Origin: Phascolarctos cinereus
Taxonomy: Eukaryota; Chordata; Mammalia; Diprotodontia; Phascolarctidae
Direction: 5' to 3'
Assembly (NCBI RefSeq): GCF_002099425.1
Contig: NW_018344126.1
Coordinates: forward strand, 2,308,001 to 2,372,000
Length of the DNA stretch: 64,000 bases
Shown: in pieces, positions 22,247 to 32,951 of the stretch
Layout of the letters: each line of letters begins with the position of its first letter
How positions within the stretch are numbered: the first letter of the stretch is position 1
The notes under the pieces: generated by a model
What the model saw: the letters and a program-made list of their open reading frames with translations, nothing else
Databases searched by the model: none
Told to the model about the DNA's origin: nothing
Translations under genes and position numbers: made by a program

Positions 22247-23690
22247 GTCAATAAGCATTTATTAAGCACTTACTGTGTCAGGTATTGTGCTAAACTGCTG
22301 GGGGATACAAAGAAAAGCAAAAATTAGTTCCTGCCTCCAGAAGATCACATCCTAATGGAGAAACAACATGAAAATAATGATGTACAAATAAGATATACAC
22401 AGGATAAACTGGAGATAATCTCAGAGGAAAGGCATTAAGATTAAGGAAGACTGTGAAAAGCTTCCTACAGAAGGCTGGACTTTAGCTAAGACTTGAAAGG
22501 AGACAGAGAAGCCAGGAGATGAGGAGGGAGAGAGTTCCAGGCACAGAGGCCAGGGAGTGAAAATGTCCTAAGTTGGGAAATGGAATGTCTTATGCAAGGA
22601 ACAGCAAGGAGGTTAGTGTCACTAGACCACAGAATACATGGAGAGGAGTACAGTGTAAGAAAACTAGAAAGAATGGAAGGGGCCAGGTTATAAAGGGCTT
22701 TAAAAACCAAAAAATTTCATATTTTACAGAATTTTATATTTGATTTTGGAGGGAACAGGCAGCCACTGCAGTTGAGTAGAAGGTGATATGGTCAGACCTG
22801 AGCTTTAAGAAAATCAATTTGACAGCTGAGGGAAAAGGGGATTAGGGTGGGGGGAGAGGCCTGAGGCAAGGAGACCAGTGAGCAAGCTACTGCAAATAGT
22901 CCAAGAATGAGGTGATGAGGACTTGCACCAGGATGGTGGCAATGTCAGAGGAAAGAAGAGGGGATATATGAGAAATGTTATTAAAGTAGAAATGACAGAA
23001 CTTGACAAATAATTGGATATGGCAGGGGGAAGGGTGTCAGGGAGAGTGAAGAGTCAAGAATGACATCCAGATTGTGAACTTCGGTGATTTGAAGGATAGT
23101 GGTACCTTTGAAAGTGACAGGGAGGTGAGGAAGAGGGAGAGTTTGGGGGAGAGTTGAGTTTAAGATGTCTACAGAACATCTAGTTTGAGACAGCTAACAT
23201 GCAATAGGCAATTGGAGATGTAAGACTGTATGTTAGGAAAGAGATTAGGGCTGGACAAACACATTTGAGAATCATAATGAAATCAAGCAAAATAATATAG
23301 AGGAAGAACAGAAGAAGATCTAGGACAGAGCCATGTGGGACACCCACTGTTAAGGGGCAGGACCTGGATGAAGATCCAGCAAAGGACACTTGAGAAGGAA
23401 TGGTCAGACAGGCAAGAAGAGGAACAGGAGAAAGCAGTGTCATGAAAACAAAATAGAAGAGATTATCAAGAAGGGGATGGTTGACAGTGTCCAAGACCCT
23501 CCCTAGGGAGTCTCTTGGCCCTAGAGACAGCAACTTACAGAAAGAAGAGGAACAAGAGGCTCTCAAGTTAGAGGAATAGCAGACTGGGCATTTCTGGACA
23601 ATTCCCAAGTTCCTAAAACCAGCCCCCTGGAGAGAGAAGCAGAGTTCCAAAACCAATGAGAAGCAGGAAGTTATCAGGCATGATATGGAG
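22247..23690 (-). repeat. L2 LINE, long 3' copy with RT remnants
   Basis: Antisense L2 starting at its 3' terminus (AATAAGCATTTATTAAGCAC) and running back into the ORF. On the minus strand, 22486-22710 resembles the L2 C-terminus (LCAWNSLPPHL), and 23180-23656 carries RT motifs such as GVPHGSVLDLLLFFLYI (family form GVPQGSVLGPLLFxLYIND). Frames are broken. About 1.4 kb, one of the longest L2 copies in the window. Confidence 0.85.
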
Positions 23691-24054
23691 GAGCAATCTT
23701 GACCTTTGCCCTCTACTACTACAGTAATTTTTGTGAACTGTGTTTGTCCAATGGGAGGAAAGTGGATTGTACCCTCAACCAGAATTGAAATGGAACTTGT
23801 TAAAATTTTTAAACAAATGTAGTAAAGCTAAGGAACAAAAGTTGTGAAAGATACCACTGAAGATTCAAATCACTTCAACATCATCTCCATCTTCTTATCT
23901 TTTACTCTAGTTTTGCAGGATAAATAAGGAGACTTTATCTTTACCAATATCAACCCCTCTATTTGTACCCTTAATCCCAATCCCCTTCTGACTCCTCCAG
24001 AAGCTCAGTCCTTTGATTATCCTCTCTCTCTCTCTTTCCCTTCCTTCCCTTTAT
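23691..24054. other. Intronic spacer
   Basis: About 360 bases between an L2 and an L1; nothing recognised. Confidence 0.35.
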
Positions 24055-24608
24055 TTTCTTTTTTTTCACATTAGTTATGTTGTAAGGAAGAATTAGAACC
24101 AATAGGAGGAACCACAAGAAAGAGGAAATGAAACAAAGCAGAAGAAAAAAGAGCAAAAAGTATGTTTCAGTCTGCATTCGAACTCCACAGTTCTTTCTCT
24201 GGAGGTGGGGACAGCATTTTCCATTATGAGACTTTTGGAGATGTCTTAGATCTTTGCATTTCTGAGAAGGGCTAAATCTATCAAAGTCAGTCATCGCACA
24301 ACGTGGCTGTTACCGTACATTGTTCTCCTGATGCTGCTCACTTCACTCAGCATCAGTTCATACAAGTCTTTCCAGGTTTTTCTGATGTCTGCCTGCTCAT
24401 CATTTCTTATAGCACAATAGTATTCCATTACATTCATACACAATAACTTGTTCAGCCATTCCTCAATTGATGGGCATCCCCTCAATTTCCAATTCTTTGC
24501 CATCGCAGAAAGAGCTGCTATAAATATTTTTGTACATGCAGGTCCTTTTCCCATTTTTATGATCTCTTTGGGATACAGCCCTATAAGTGCTATTTCTGGG
24601 TCAAAGCA
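24055..24608 (-). repeat. L1 3' end, fairly young
   Basis: Antisense L1: a TTTTCTTTTTTTTCACATTAG 3' end, the 3' UTR, then the ORF2 C-terminus. The minus-strand open frame 24291-24554 (87 codons) reads GKGPACTKIFIAALSAMAKN...MEYYCAIRNDEQADIRKTWK, directly comparable with the human L1 ORF2 end. Truncated at its 5' side at about 24608. Confidence 0.9.
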
Positions 24609-24689
24609 ATTTTTTTTTCAGTCTTTATTTTCAATCTTCCCATCTCTACCCACTTTTTTCTTCCTTTCTAGAAATAGACCAAAATCTTC

Positions 24690-25858
24690 TACTCCTTTAA
24701 AAAACTTTCACTTGCCTCTACCATCCTTCTCCCAATTTCTGTCAAGGGCATCACCATTTTTCTAGTCACCCAAGTTTATAATTTCAGAGTCATCCTTGAT
24801 TTTTCACTCCCTCACTCCCTTCACATCCAATTAGATGTTAAGTCTTGGTGATTACACATTCTTAACATCATTCCCAATGGTCCTTTTCTCTCTACTCACA
24901 TCAGCACCACTCTGATCCAGGCTTTCATCACCTTGCACCTGGACTATCACAACAGCCTCCTGATTGGTCTTATAGCCAGTGCCTCCCCTTGCTAATCCAT
25001 TCTCCACACAGCTGCCAGATTGATATTCCTGAATGCTGGCTTGCCCATTCTCAAGAACCATCAATAACTCCCAACTGCCTTTAGGATAAAATACAGACTA
25101 CTTGGTTTGGCATTTAAAGTCCTTTACACTATGGCTCCAGCCTACCTCTCCAGTGTGACTACCTATTACTCCTTCTAAAACACTCCATACTCCAATCCAC
25201 CAGCTTACTTGCTGATCCCCATGTGTCATTCATCTCCTACCTCTGTATCTTTGCATATACTATCCCTCATGCCAGAAATACTCTCCTTCCTCTTGGAACT
25301 CCTGGCTCCTTTATGGAGGACTCACCTCAACTGCCAGCTCCTTCAAGAGGCCTTTCCTGATTCCCCCAGTTGTTTGCATCCCTTCCCCCAAATTACTTTG
25401 TATTTGTTTCCTATTTGTGATAAGACATGTTCTCCCTCACTTCCCTCAACCTGGGCCTTGACTAGTACCACCCTCCCTCGGTGCAGCTTCCTGGTCCCAT
25501 CCACGTAGAGCTCAGACCCCTTCAAGTTGGTGCTTGTCTGAAGGCCACTAGAAGCACTATACTTTGCTAGGATAGAAGCTCAGTGTCATTATATCCTTCC
25601 TGCATATCCCTTCTGTGTTGGGGTAAAGTAAACCTCCTCTTGTTAACTGTTTAATGACTTATGAGTGCTTCATTCGGCCCTCAAATCCAACATAAACAGG
25701 ATGCTGCTTGGCTTTAGGTCCACCCTCAACAGTATACTTATCTGAAACATCACATCCCCCAGCAGAATATAAGCTTCTTGATAGCAGGAATTGTTTATTC
25801 GGTATATTTCCATCCTCAGCGCCTAGCATATAATGGGTAGTTAATAAATGCACACTGG
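24690..25858 (+). repeat. L2 LINE 3' part
   Basis: Sense L2 with nearly every standard block: CACCTGGACTATCACAACAGC, CAGCTGCCAGATTGATATTCC, CTTTAGGATAAAATACAGAC, CATTTAAAGTCCTTTACAC, TTCAAGAGGCCTTTCCTGATTCC, then the 3' UTR end CAGCGCCTAGCATATAATGG...AATAAATGCACACTGG. Confidence 0.9.
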
Positions 25859-25869
25859 TTGATAACCAA

Positions 25870-26005
25870 GCTTGGAGAGTTGGCCTGAGGAGTTGAGAGG
25901 TTGTGTCTTGCCCAGGGTCACGTAGCTGGTATGTGTCAAGATAGAAGTTTGAATCTACACCTTTCTGACTCTGAGGCCCAGCTCTCTATCCATGTTTCTG
26001 TCTCT
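25870..26005 (-). repeat. MIR fragment
   Basis: Antisense: TTGCCCAGGGTCACGTAGC, AGTTTGAATCTACACC, GGCCCAGCTCTCTATCC. Confidence 0.7.
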
Positions 26006-26584
26006 GCCTCTCTTTTCTTTTGATACTTACTTCTTATATATTTATACACTTATGTGTGTATTCACAAATATGCACATTTTTAATGCCAGAATATTCCACC
26101 ATCCACATGCATTAGCATTTATTTTGTGATGAGTCAAATTTCACATGCTACATGCAGGCTTGAAGTCTCCAGAAGACACAGAGGACACAGGATTTTGAAA
26201 CCTTGCCTGGGAAGTACAAATGCCTTATCTTGACTCTGATTGTTAGGTAGCGCTTTATAAACATTCGTAAACTCTTTTAGGATAAAAATCAAGTCTTAGT
26301 CATTTCTGAACCTTCCACAGAGGGTGGCTTATATCCAGAAGTCAATAAATATTTGTGGATTGAAAACTTGATGGGTTCATGTCTCCATGAAAGAAAAAAT
26401 AAATTTTGGTATTTGAAATCTCCGCAGTTTACCAATGCTATCACTCCACGTATTCACAGGCAAAGCTCCCCCACAACAACTAGTCTTCATTGTTTAAACA
26501 GCATAAATAAAGAAGTGATGTAGACATAGAAATGTTACTCTGAGACAAAAAACTGACTGCATTTGCTACCTCCAACATTGGTTT
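26006..26584. other. Intronic stretch without recognised features
   Basis: No firm repeat identification. Confidence 0.3.
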
Positions 26585-27310
26585 GTCAACATCTCTCCTA
26601 CATGTCCCCTTTTCTCCTCTGACACTGCCACCACTCTGGTGCAGTCTCTACTCACCTCACGCCTGGACTATCTCGACAGCCTCTAGTTGGTGTCCCCCGC
26701 CACAAGCCTCTCCCCAGGCCAGCCCACTCAGCTGTTAAACTGATCTTCCCAATTTGGCCCAAGTCTCACCATGTCACTTTCCTATCAGTAAATTCCAGTG
26801 GCTCCCTATTACTTCTAAGATCAAATACAAAATCTTCTGTTTGGCTTTTAAAGCCCTTTACACCTTTCTAGTCTTCCTTACATTTTACTCCCCTAGATGT
26901 AGTCTACGATTCTGCTACACTCACTGGCCTCTCCTTGCTGCTTGTTACAGAAGACACTTCCCCTCCTGACCTGATGTTTTTTCACTGGCTGAAATGTTCT
27001 CCTTACTCACCTTGCCTCCTGTCTTCTTTCAAGTGTCAGCTAAAATCCTACATTCTACAAGATTGCCTTTCCCAGTCCCAGTATTAAAAGGGTCACTGTA
27101 TCAACAAAGCGAAGGCTAGTACCCTCCCTCTGAGATTACCTCCAATTAATCCTGTATATATCTGGTATATACATAGTTATTCGCATGATTCTACCTCCCC
27201 ATCAGAATGTGAGTTACTAGAGGGTAGAATTGATTTTGCTTTTCTTTGTATTCCTAGAATTTAATGCAGTGTCTTACACACGGTAAGTGTTAAATAAATG
27301 CTTATTGTCT
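26585..27310 (+). repeat. L2 LINE 3' end
   Basis: Sense L2: CGCCTGGACTATCTCGACAGCC, CAGCTGTTAAACTGATCTTCC, CCAGTGGCTCCCTATTACTTC, TTTTAAAGCCCTTTACACC, ending TGCAGTGTCTTACACACGG...TTAAATAAATGCTTATTG. The open frame at 26754-26969 is the L2 C-terminal region. Confidence 0.9.
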
Positions 27311-27354
27311 TGACTTACATCTCTTTGGACTATTTGTTTTTATTTGTGTATATG

Positions 27355-27600
27355 TTGTTGTTCAGTTGTTTAGTGGCATCTGACTCTTCATGACCCCCGG
27401 GATCATAATGTCCATGGCGTTTTCTTGGCAAAGATACTGAAGTGGTCTGCCATTTCCTTCTCCAGTAGATTAAAACAAACAGAGGTTAAGTGACTTGTCC
27501 AACTGCTAGTCAGTGTCTGAGGACACATTTGAACTCAGGTCTTCCTAACTCTATGCCCAGCACTCTATCCACTAGCCACCTAGCTGCCTCCTTGTGTATC
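27355..27600 (-). repeat. Marsupial MIR-type SINE
   Basis: Antisense, full length: TGTTGTTCAGTTGTTTAGTGG, CATTTCCTTCTCCAGTAG, GTTAAGTGACTTGTCC, TTTGAACTCAGGTCTTCC, CACTCTATCCACTAGCCACC. Confidence 0.85.
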
Positions 27601-27603
27601 CCC

Positions 27604-27840
27604 CCTAATAATAGCTAACATTTATGTAGCATTTACTACAATTATTATCTCACTTGATCCTCACAACAACCCTAGAAAGTAGGTGCTATTATTAGCCCCT
27701 TACAGATGAGGAAAAGCAAACAGAGGTGAAGTGACTTGCCCAGGGTCAAACAGCTAATTAAGCGTCTGAAGCTGGATCTGAATTCCTGTCTTCCTGACTC
27801 TGGGGCCAGTACTCTACCCACTGCACCACTCAAGAGGCCT
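27604..27840 (-). repeat. MIR element
   Basis: Antisense: ATCTCACTTGATCCTCACAACAACC, TTACAGATGAGGAAAAGC, GTGACTTGCCCAGGGTC, CTCTACCCACTGCACC. Full-length. Confidence 0.85.
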
Positions 27841-28589
27841 AGCTAATAAACTCTAGCTGCTCCTGTAAATAAACTAAGCTCTTTGACAGCAAGCACTATG
27901 CCTTAGCATTGTGGCTTGCCTATAGAAGGCACATAATAAGCATTTGTTAAATTTAATACAGTTGTTTGAATTAGTCTAGTCAATATAGCCAAGCAGAACT
28001 TAGACAGTCGAATGATACTACAAAAGATGCTTTTGCATGATAGTATCTCTACATATGTACACTTCATCAAAGAGTAATTGCTTCTTACATGTTTATTCAA
28101 GCAGAACTATAAAATCATTTCATGAATAAGGCTGGCTTTTCCCCATATTATTGTCTGGGCTCTCTACCTATTCAGGGATTATTTGTAAGCATCCAAACTC
28201 CATCTTTGGAAAAGGATCCTCTGAAAACTTTTAAATACACATAAAGTAGGAAAACTTCAAAAGCATCCTTGTACCTTATTTGGTCAACTCCTCACTTAAT
28301 GCTACCTTTTCTAAAACTGTGTGGCTGATTTAAAAGAAGTTCACTCAACACTAGGAAATTTGTCCTAGGATAAAAATCAGGAAATAAGGATAATTGAATT
28401 CTGTATTTCCCACTCCACTTTCTCAGCTTGAAAAAAAAGAAAAACAACACTATTCTCAAAGGCCACAAAAAAGAATAGAGTAGAATATGATAAATTCTGT
28501 TAGCCAAAGACGTAAGCTACACATACACACACACAACAAAAACAAACAAAAAACCAAATAAACATGGTGAAAACATTGAGGATATAAAG
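27841..28589. other. Intronic spacer
   Basis: A short L2-end-like scrap near 27875-27950 (GACAGCAAGCACTATGCC...AATAAGCATTTG); otherwise nothing named. Confidence 0.35.
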
Positions 28590-28905
28590 AAAAGGAAAAA
28601 TAATTCCTGTCCTAAAAAGAACATACATTATTCCAATGGGAGAGACAACACATAAATGCACAGGTACAATCAGGGATGTGTACACAGTAGATATGTGGTA
28701 AACTTAGAGAGAAAGGCTTTAGAAGTTTGAGATATGAAGAAATGCATCCTGCAGAAGGAAGCATTTGAGATGAGTCTTGAAGGAAGTTAAGGAGTGTAAG
28801 AGGTGGAAGTAAGGAGGCAGAGTATCTCTGGCATGAGGAACAGTCAGTACTCAGGCCTGGAGATGGGAGATGGAGTGCCACGAGCAAGGGAAAACAAGTA
28901 GACTA
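28590..28905 (-). repeat. L2 fragment
   Basis: Antisense: AATTCCTGTCCTAAAAAGAACATAC, GAGATGAGTCTTGAAGGAAG, CTGGAGATGGGAGATGGAG. Same block order as 22330-22560. Confidence 0.7.
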
Positions 28906-29219
28906 CTCCAACTACATTCTAAAGCGCACTGAAGGAAGAAGTGTAAGAATATTGTTAAGGTAGGAAGTGGCCACAAAAATGTCTCAAATTCACTGAACAC
29001 AAGTTCCATATGAGTATGAATCAAGAGAATAAAAAAGACAACATTATATATGAAAATGCTAATCCCACAGATTATAATTCTAACATTTTATATTTTAATA
29101 ACTTTTTAAAAAGATAATCAACAGAAAGCCTTAAAACTCCACCTTGTAGCAGGTAAGAGGTACTATTTTATTAGTGGGAAAACATTCATAGAAAGAAAAA
29201 AGCATAAAATAGCAAGAAA

Positions 29220-29455
29220 CCTCAGGCCTTTAATGTTCTCCATAATTTGACTCCACCTTACATATCCAACCCATTTTTCCAGCGCTCCTCAACAATTCAC
29301 CCTTTGTTCTAAACATGCCTATCTCCTCCTTGTCCCACGAACGCATCTCTTCATTCCTGCCTCCATGCCCTTTGCTCATGGCCCTGCCAGGAACCTTCAC
29401 TCCTTCCTTTAAAGCTAGTCGTCCTGAAAGTCTTCCAGGATCATTCAGCTTTCAC
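29220..29455 (+). repeat. L2 fragment
   Basis: Sense: TTTAATGTTCTCCATAATTTGACTCC, CAGCGCTCCTCAAC, TTTAAAGCTAGTCGTCC. The 29315-29584 open frame overlaps it and is not a gene. Confidence 0.6.
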
Positions 29456-29639
29456 TGCTCTTCTTCAGTGAATTTCCACAGTACAATGTCAGCATCATAC
29501 AATTTATCAGTTGTCTATTACCTTTTATTATTTCCAGCTGTTTCACGTAGGTCAGTTTTGTCTCTCTACTTGAAGCCTAAGTGAAACAAATATATAGGAG
29601 GAAGATTGGACTAGGTAGCTTGTAGTTGAACATACTCCA

Positions 29640-30030
29640 TTTCAACTAAGAGATTTCAGAGATCCAGTTCCAAAATTTGACAGACAAGGAAAGTGAGGTC
29701 CAGAAAGATTTAGTCAGTCAGTCAAAAAGCATTTATAAAACATTTACTATATTCCAAGCACTGTTCTAATTGCTGGGGACTTGCCCAAGGTAATAGCAAT
29801 TTGGTGACATAACTAGAATGATAATCCAAATCTCCTTCACATCTAGTCAATCACTTCTTCCACTACATCATTCTGCATCTAAGGTCCCTTCCACCTCTAA
29901 CATTCTATAATAAAACTGGAAGTTCTTTGAGGGCAAGAACCATGTCATACTTCTTATCTCCCACAAGGCCTTGGTACTATGCCTAGCACAGAAAAGAAAC
30001 TCAGCACTTATTTGCTAATTGGTTATTATA
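29640..30030. repeat. MIR (minus) with an L2 scrap, then an L2 end (plus)
   Basis: GACAGACAAGGAAAGTGAGG and ACTTGCCCAAGGTAATAGC are antisense MIR, split by an antisense L2 tail at 29717-29780 (AAAAGCATTTATAAAACATTTAC). 29900-30030 is a sense L2 end (AGTTCTTTGAGGGCAAGAACC, ATGCCTAGCACAG). Confidence 0.6.
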
Positions 30031-30383
30031 TTCCATCTTCTATCCAACAGATTATGATATCTCCAAAGTACAGACATTTAATGGAGTACAAAGTGCTATG
30101 AAAACAGCCTCTGTTTAATTACTGACACAAAAATTCAAACACTAGTAAACATACATTAAGGAAACTTACTCTAACCTTTAACCACTATTAAGACCTTTGC
30201 TCAAACTTCTAAAGGGACAATTGTCTCAGCAGATGTTCCCAGATGGAAAAATGTGACTAATTACTATAAGATTACCTTTAACTTTTGCCCTTCTATCTTC
30301 ATTGTACCTAGGCAGTTCTATGGTACAATCCTCCTTACATTATTCAATTCATCTTCACCTTAACTTATTAATCTAAGGAGAGG

Positions 30384-30525
30384 TTTGTTGGTTTGTTTGT
30401 TTTGGAGGCAATGTGGTTAAATGACTTGCCCAGGGTCACACAGTAAGTACCTGAGGCCGGATTTGAACTCAAGTCCTCCTGACTTCAGAGCCAGTGCTCT
30501 ATCCACTGAGTCACCTAGCTGCCCC
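30384..30525 (-). repeat. Marsupial tRNA-related SINE
   Basis: Antisense: a T-rich tail complement, AATGACTTGCCCAGGGTCAC, GGATTTGAACTCAAGTCC, TATCCACTGAGTCACCTAGC, TGCCCC head. Confidence 0.9.
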
Positions 30526-31204
30526 AAAAGAGTTTTAAGATTCCAAACTGAGCTGAGGAACATAGCACAAGGTCCTTGTAAAAATCACCTAAAGGATGTG
30601 GGAAAAGAAACTAGGGGTGAAGAGAGAAGGAATTGGGAAAGTTTTCCGTGACCACTGCACCACCAAGATGCAACCTCTTTCATGCCTTAATCATTTCCAA
30701 AAGCCAGTTCTTAGACAGGTGAAGGTTCAGTAATTTCTCAGGCTTCTAAAACCAGGAAAACAAGGTAGCCTGTAAGCAAATCACCACTGCCTTGAGGAGT
30801 CCTGCACGCAAGTATGAAAAAAGCATCCACCCGAAAAAAGATGTTTTACCAGTCCACCCTCCAGCCTGTAAACTAACCAAGTCACCACATTCTTGACTAC
30901 TCCTCCAGCAAAAACTCTGCCTTGGGCAAATGAGCAAGTAGCTTTTTGGTAAGAAGATTCTCAACAATGATTTGTGCAGTCTGTCAAGGCAAACTGTCTC
31001 AGTGCTTCTTTGCAAACCTTCCCTAATACACCTCCCTGTCACCACACTAGTAATCCCTTTCAAGAGCGTCTGGGATCCCCAGAGACATTAACAAAGAAAC
31101 TATCAGTGTTGCAATTCAACCCCCATCCCCTTTCCACCCAAACAAAAAGATCCAGCAGAAGTCTTCACTGTAAGGCAGAGGGATCTCAGAGCACAATCTA
31201 GTTG
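30526..31204. other. Intronic stretch without recognised features
   Basis: Nothing named. Minus-strand open frame 30746-31063 has no domain I recognise. Confidence 0.3.
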
Positions 31205-31354
31205 AATCCCTCATTTTAGAGATGGGAAAACTGACACCCAGGGAGATTAAGCGATTTGCCCAATACCACACAGGCAGTAAGTAAGTGTCAAGGTTAACAT
31301 TTGAACCCAGATCTTCTGACTCCAGAGCCAGTGTTCTTTCCACTCTACCATGCT
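31205..31354 (-). repeat. MIR fragment
   Basis: Antisense MIR: CCTCATTTTAGAGATGGG, GCGATTTGCCCAATACC, ATTTGAACCCAGATCTTCTG, TTTCCACTCTACCATGC. It abuts the polypurine tract. Confidence 0.75.
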
Positions 31355-31852
31355 GAGAGAGAGAAGAGAAGGGAGGGGAGAAAGCAAAGAGGGGAAGGGA
31401 AGGAAAAGGAGGGGAAAAGAGGGGAGAGAGAAAAGAGAGAAAGAAGAGAGGAGAGAGAAGTGAAAAGAGAGAGAGAAAAAAAAGAGAAGAATGAGAGGAG
31501 AGAGAAGAGAAAGAAGACAGGAAAGAAGAGAGGGAGGAAAGAAGAGAGAGAGAAAAGGCAAGAGAGAGGCAGAGACAGACAGAAAGAGGAAAGGGGGAGA
31601 AGAAAGGAGACGAGAAAGAGGAGAGAAGAGGAGAGGGAAGACAGAAATGAGAAGAGAGGAAAGAGAGAAGAGAGGAGAGAGAGGAGAGAGATGAGAGGGG
31701 GGAAGAGAGAGAGAAGAAAGAGGGAAAGGAAAGAGAGAGAAAAGAGGAATAGAAGAGAGAGAAAAGAGAGAAGGGAGAAGGAGGATGAGGAAGAGGAGGA
31801 AGAAGAGAAGATGAGAAAAAAAGAGGAGGAGGAAGAGAAAGGAGTGATGAAG
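31355..31852. repeat. Long polypurine (GA-rich) tract in TOM1L2 intron 1
   Basis: About 500 bases almost purely A and G on the plus strand, with scattered single C or T interruptions and no fixed unit. Long open frames result from it (Arg/Glu/Lys-rich at 31301-31855 plus, Ser/Leu/Phe-rich at 31116-31886 minus); these are not genes. It lies about 400 bases downstream of the TOM1L2 exon 1 donor, so the TOM1L2 pre-mRNA would carry it as a pyrimidine-rich stretch. Such tracts can form intramolecular triplexes. Confidence 0.95.
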
Positions 31853-32244
31853 TAGTCAGTGAGCGGAAGCTGGCACTTGGCACCACAAGGATGGCTCAGG
31901 TTGACACCTTACAGCTGGCACTGCTCGGAGGACCTTGCCCAGCCCCCCACCCCCCACTCTCCTGCGCGGACTGGACTGAGCAGGGTCCTCAAGCAGGGGC
32001 CACCGCCTGGCGAAGCATCCAATCAGATGGTCTGGTCGGCGGAGGGGGCGTTGGTGCTAGGGAGGTGACCCAGGCACCCCCTTAGAAGACGCGGCCCGGG
32101 CCTGGCACAGCTCCCTTGTCCGCCCCAGGCCCACGCCGCCGAGGCCCGCAGAGTGTCCGGAGAAGGAAGGTTGGGACCGGACCAAAACGCCCCGGAGATG
32201 CCGCCCCTCCACCTCCACCCCGAAACCGCCCCTGAGGGCCTTAC

Positions 32245-32296
32245 CGAGGCACTGTCCCACCGGGGTGCTGAACGGGTTCCCCAGGAGAAACTCCAT
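32245..32296 (-). CDS. TOM1L2: TOM1L2 coding exon 1 (target of Myb1-like 2)
   Basis: On the minus strand the ATG at 32296-32294 opens MEFLLGNPFSTPVGQCL plus one base, then a consensus donor GTAAGG at 32244-32239. As I recall, human TOM1L2 begins with the same 17 residues before the exon junction. The start context is strong (A at -3, G at +4). The frame stays open upstream, but conservation supports this Met. TOM1L2 is a VHS-GAT adaptor that binds ubiquitin, Tollip and clathrin in endosomal sorting; these residues lead into the VHS domain. Exon 2 is not found in 1-32244, so intron 1 exceeds 32 kb and leaves the window. The GC-rich 5' UTR lies at about 32297-32400 and includes a (CCG)-rich stretch. 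Confidence 0.95.
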
Positions 32297-32464
32297 CTTG
32301 TGAGGACAGCCCCGCAGGCGGCGGAGGCTCCGACCAGCTGCCCGCCGCCGCCGCTGCCGCCGTCGCAACCACCCCCTACGGCTCTCCCGGCCTGAGTGAC
32401 ACTTGCCCCCTTTCCCGAACGGTGAGCTCCGGTCTCCCTGCCCCTCCTGCCGATCTAAGTCCTC

Positions 32465-32746
32465 ATTGGGCCGTGCCTCCGTAGCCTTTTACCCATTGGC
32501 CATCGACCGTCCTCCCGAGAAGCCCCCATTTACCCCGCAGCCTCTGATTGGACCGCGGGGCAGGTAGGTCACTTGAGCTCTCTTTCTGGTCCCTACCCCT
32601 AGTCGTGGACGCTCAATTTGATTCGCCGAAACAGTGATCTATCTGAAGGCTTCCCATAATAATTGGATTAAAAACGAGGACGTCACCACCACCTCCCGCA
32701 GAGGCGGGCCAAGTGGGGGGACCCGCCCCCAGAAGACAGCGATTGG
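32465..32746 (-). promoter_or_regulatory. Cluster of five CCAAT boxes
   Basis: ATTGG (CCAAT on the minus strand) occurs at 32465-32469, 32495-32499, 32547-32551, 32662-32666 and 32742-32746, all in the same orientation. NF-Y boxes in multiples are common in bidirectional CpG promoters. All lie between the two transcription units. Confidence 0.6.
32679..32686 (+). promoter_or_regulatory. CRE-like element
   Basis: GACGTCAC matches seven of the eight positions of the palindromic cAMP-response element (TGACGTCA, read with its preceding G). It sits mid-promoter between two CCAAT boxes. Confidence 0.4.
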
Positions 32747-32863
32747 AGGGAGATTTGTTTTCTCTATGACTGGTTGGTGAGAAAAGCATTTTCCCCCACC
32801 CAAAAGTTTGGGCATGTGACCAGTCAACTTTCACCTTGGAGAGTCCGTCATCGGATTTCCCCT

Positions 32864-32900
32864 TAGCAACCAGACAGTCGCGTTATCCTCCCCTAGCAAC
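32864..32900 (+). promoter_or_regulatory. Paired RFX half-sites (X-box-like) upstream of DRC3
   Basis: TAGCAAC at 32864-32870 and again at 32894-32900, 30 bp apart in the same orientation. AGCAAC fits the RGYAAC right arm of the RFX X-box; the left arms are pyrimidine-rich but degenerate. RFX factors drive ciliary genes, which fits DRC3. The sites lie about 50-90 bp upstream of the presumed exon 1 donor. Confidence 0.6.
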
Positions 32901-32904
32901 CGGG

Positions 32905-32951
32905 CAAACTTCTTTCAGGCTGAAACGAGACGGAGGTTAGAGCTCCGGAAG
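32905..32951 (+). other. DRC3: DRC3 probable non-coding exon 1
   Basis: The segment ends in GGAAG followed by the consensus donor GTGAGA at 32952-32957, just downstream of the RFX-like sites and within the CpG island. The left boundary is a guess, as no transcript start can be read from sequence. It carries no long open frame. The first coding exon follows after a 16.3-kb intron. Confidence 0.5.

Noticed and set aside
23180-23656. 158-codon minus-strand open frame
   Set aside because: It is the decayed reverse-transcriptase region of an L2 LINE, not a host gene.
31116-31886. 256-codon Ser/Leu/Phe-rich minus-strand open frame and 184-codon Arg/Glu/Lys-rich plus-strand frame
   Set aside because: Both come from the polypurine tract, which cannot make stop codons easily. 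No domain, no conservation signature.
32057-32395. Long open frames in the CpG island on both strands, including an N-terminal extension of TOM1L2
   Set aside because: GC-rich sequence lacks stops. The human-matching Met at 32296 with a strong context is the better start; upstream frame is 5' UTR.
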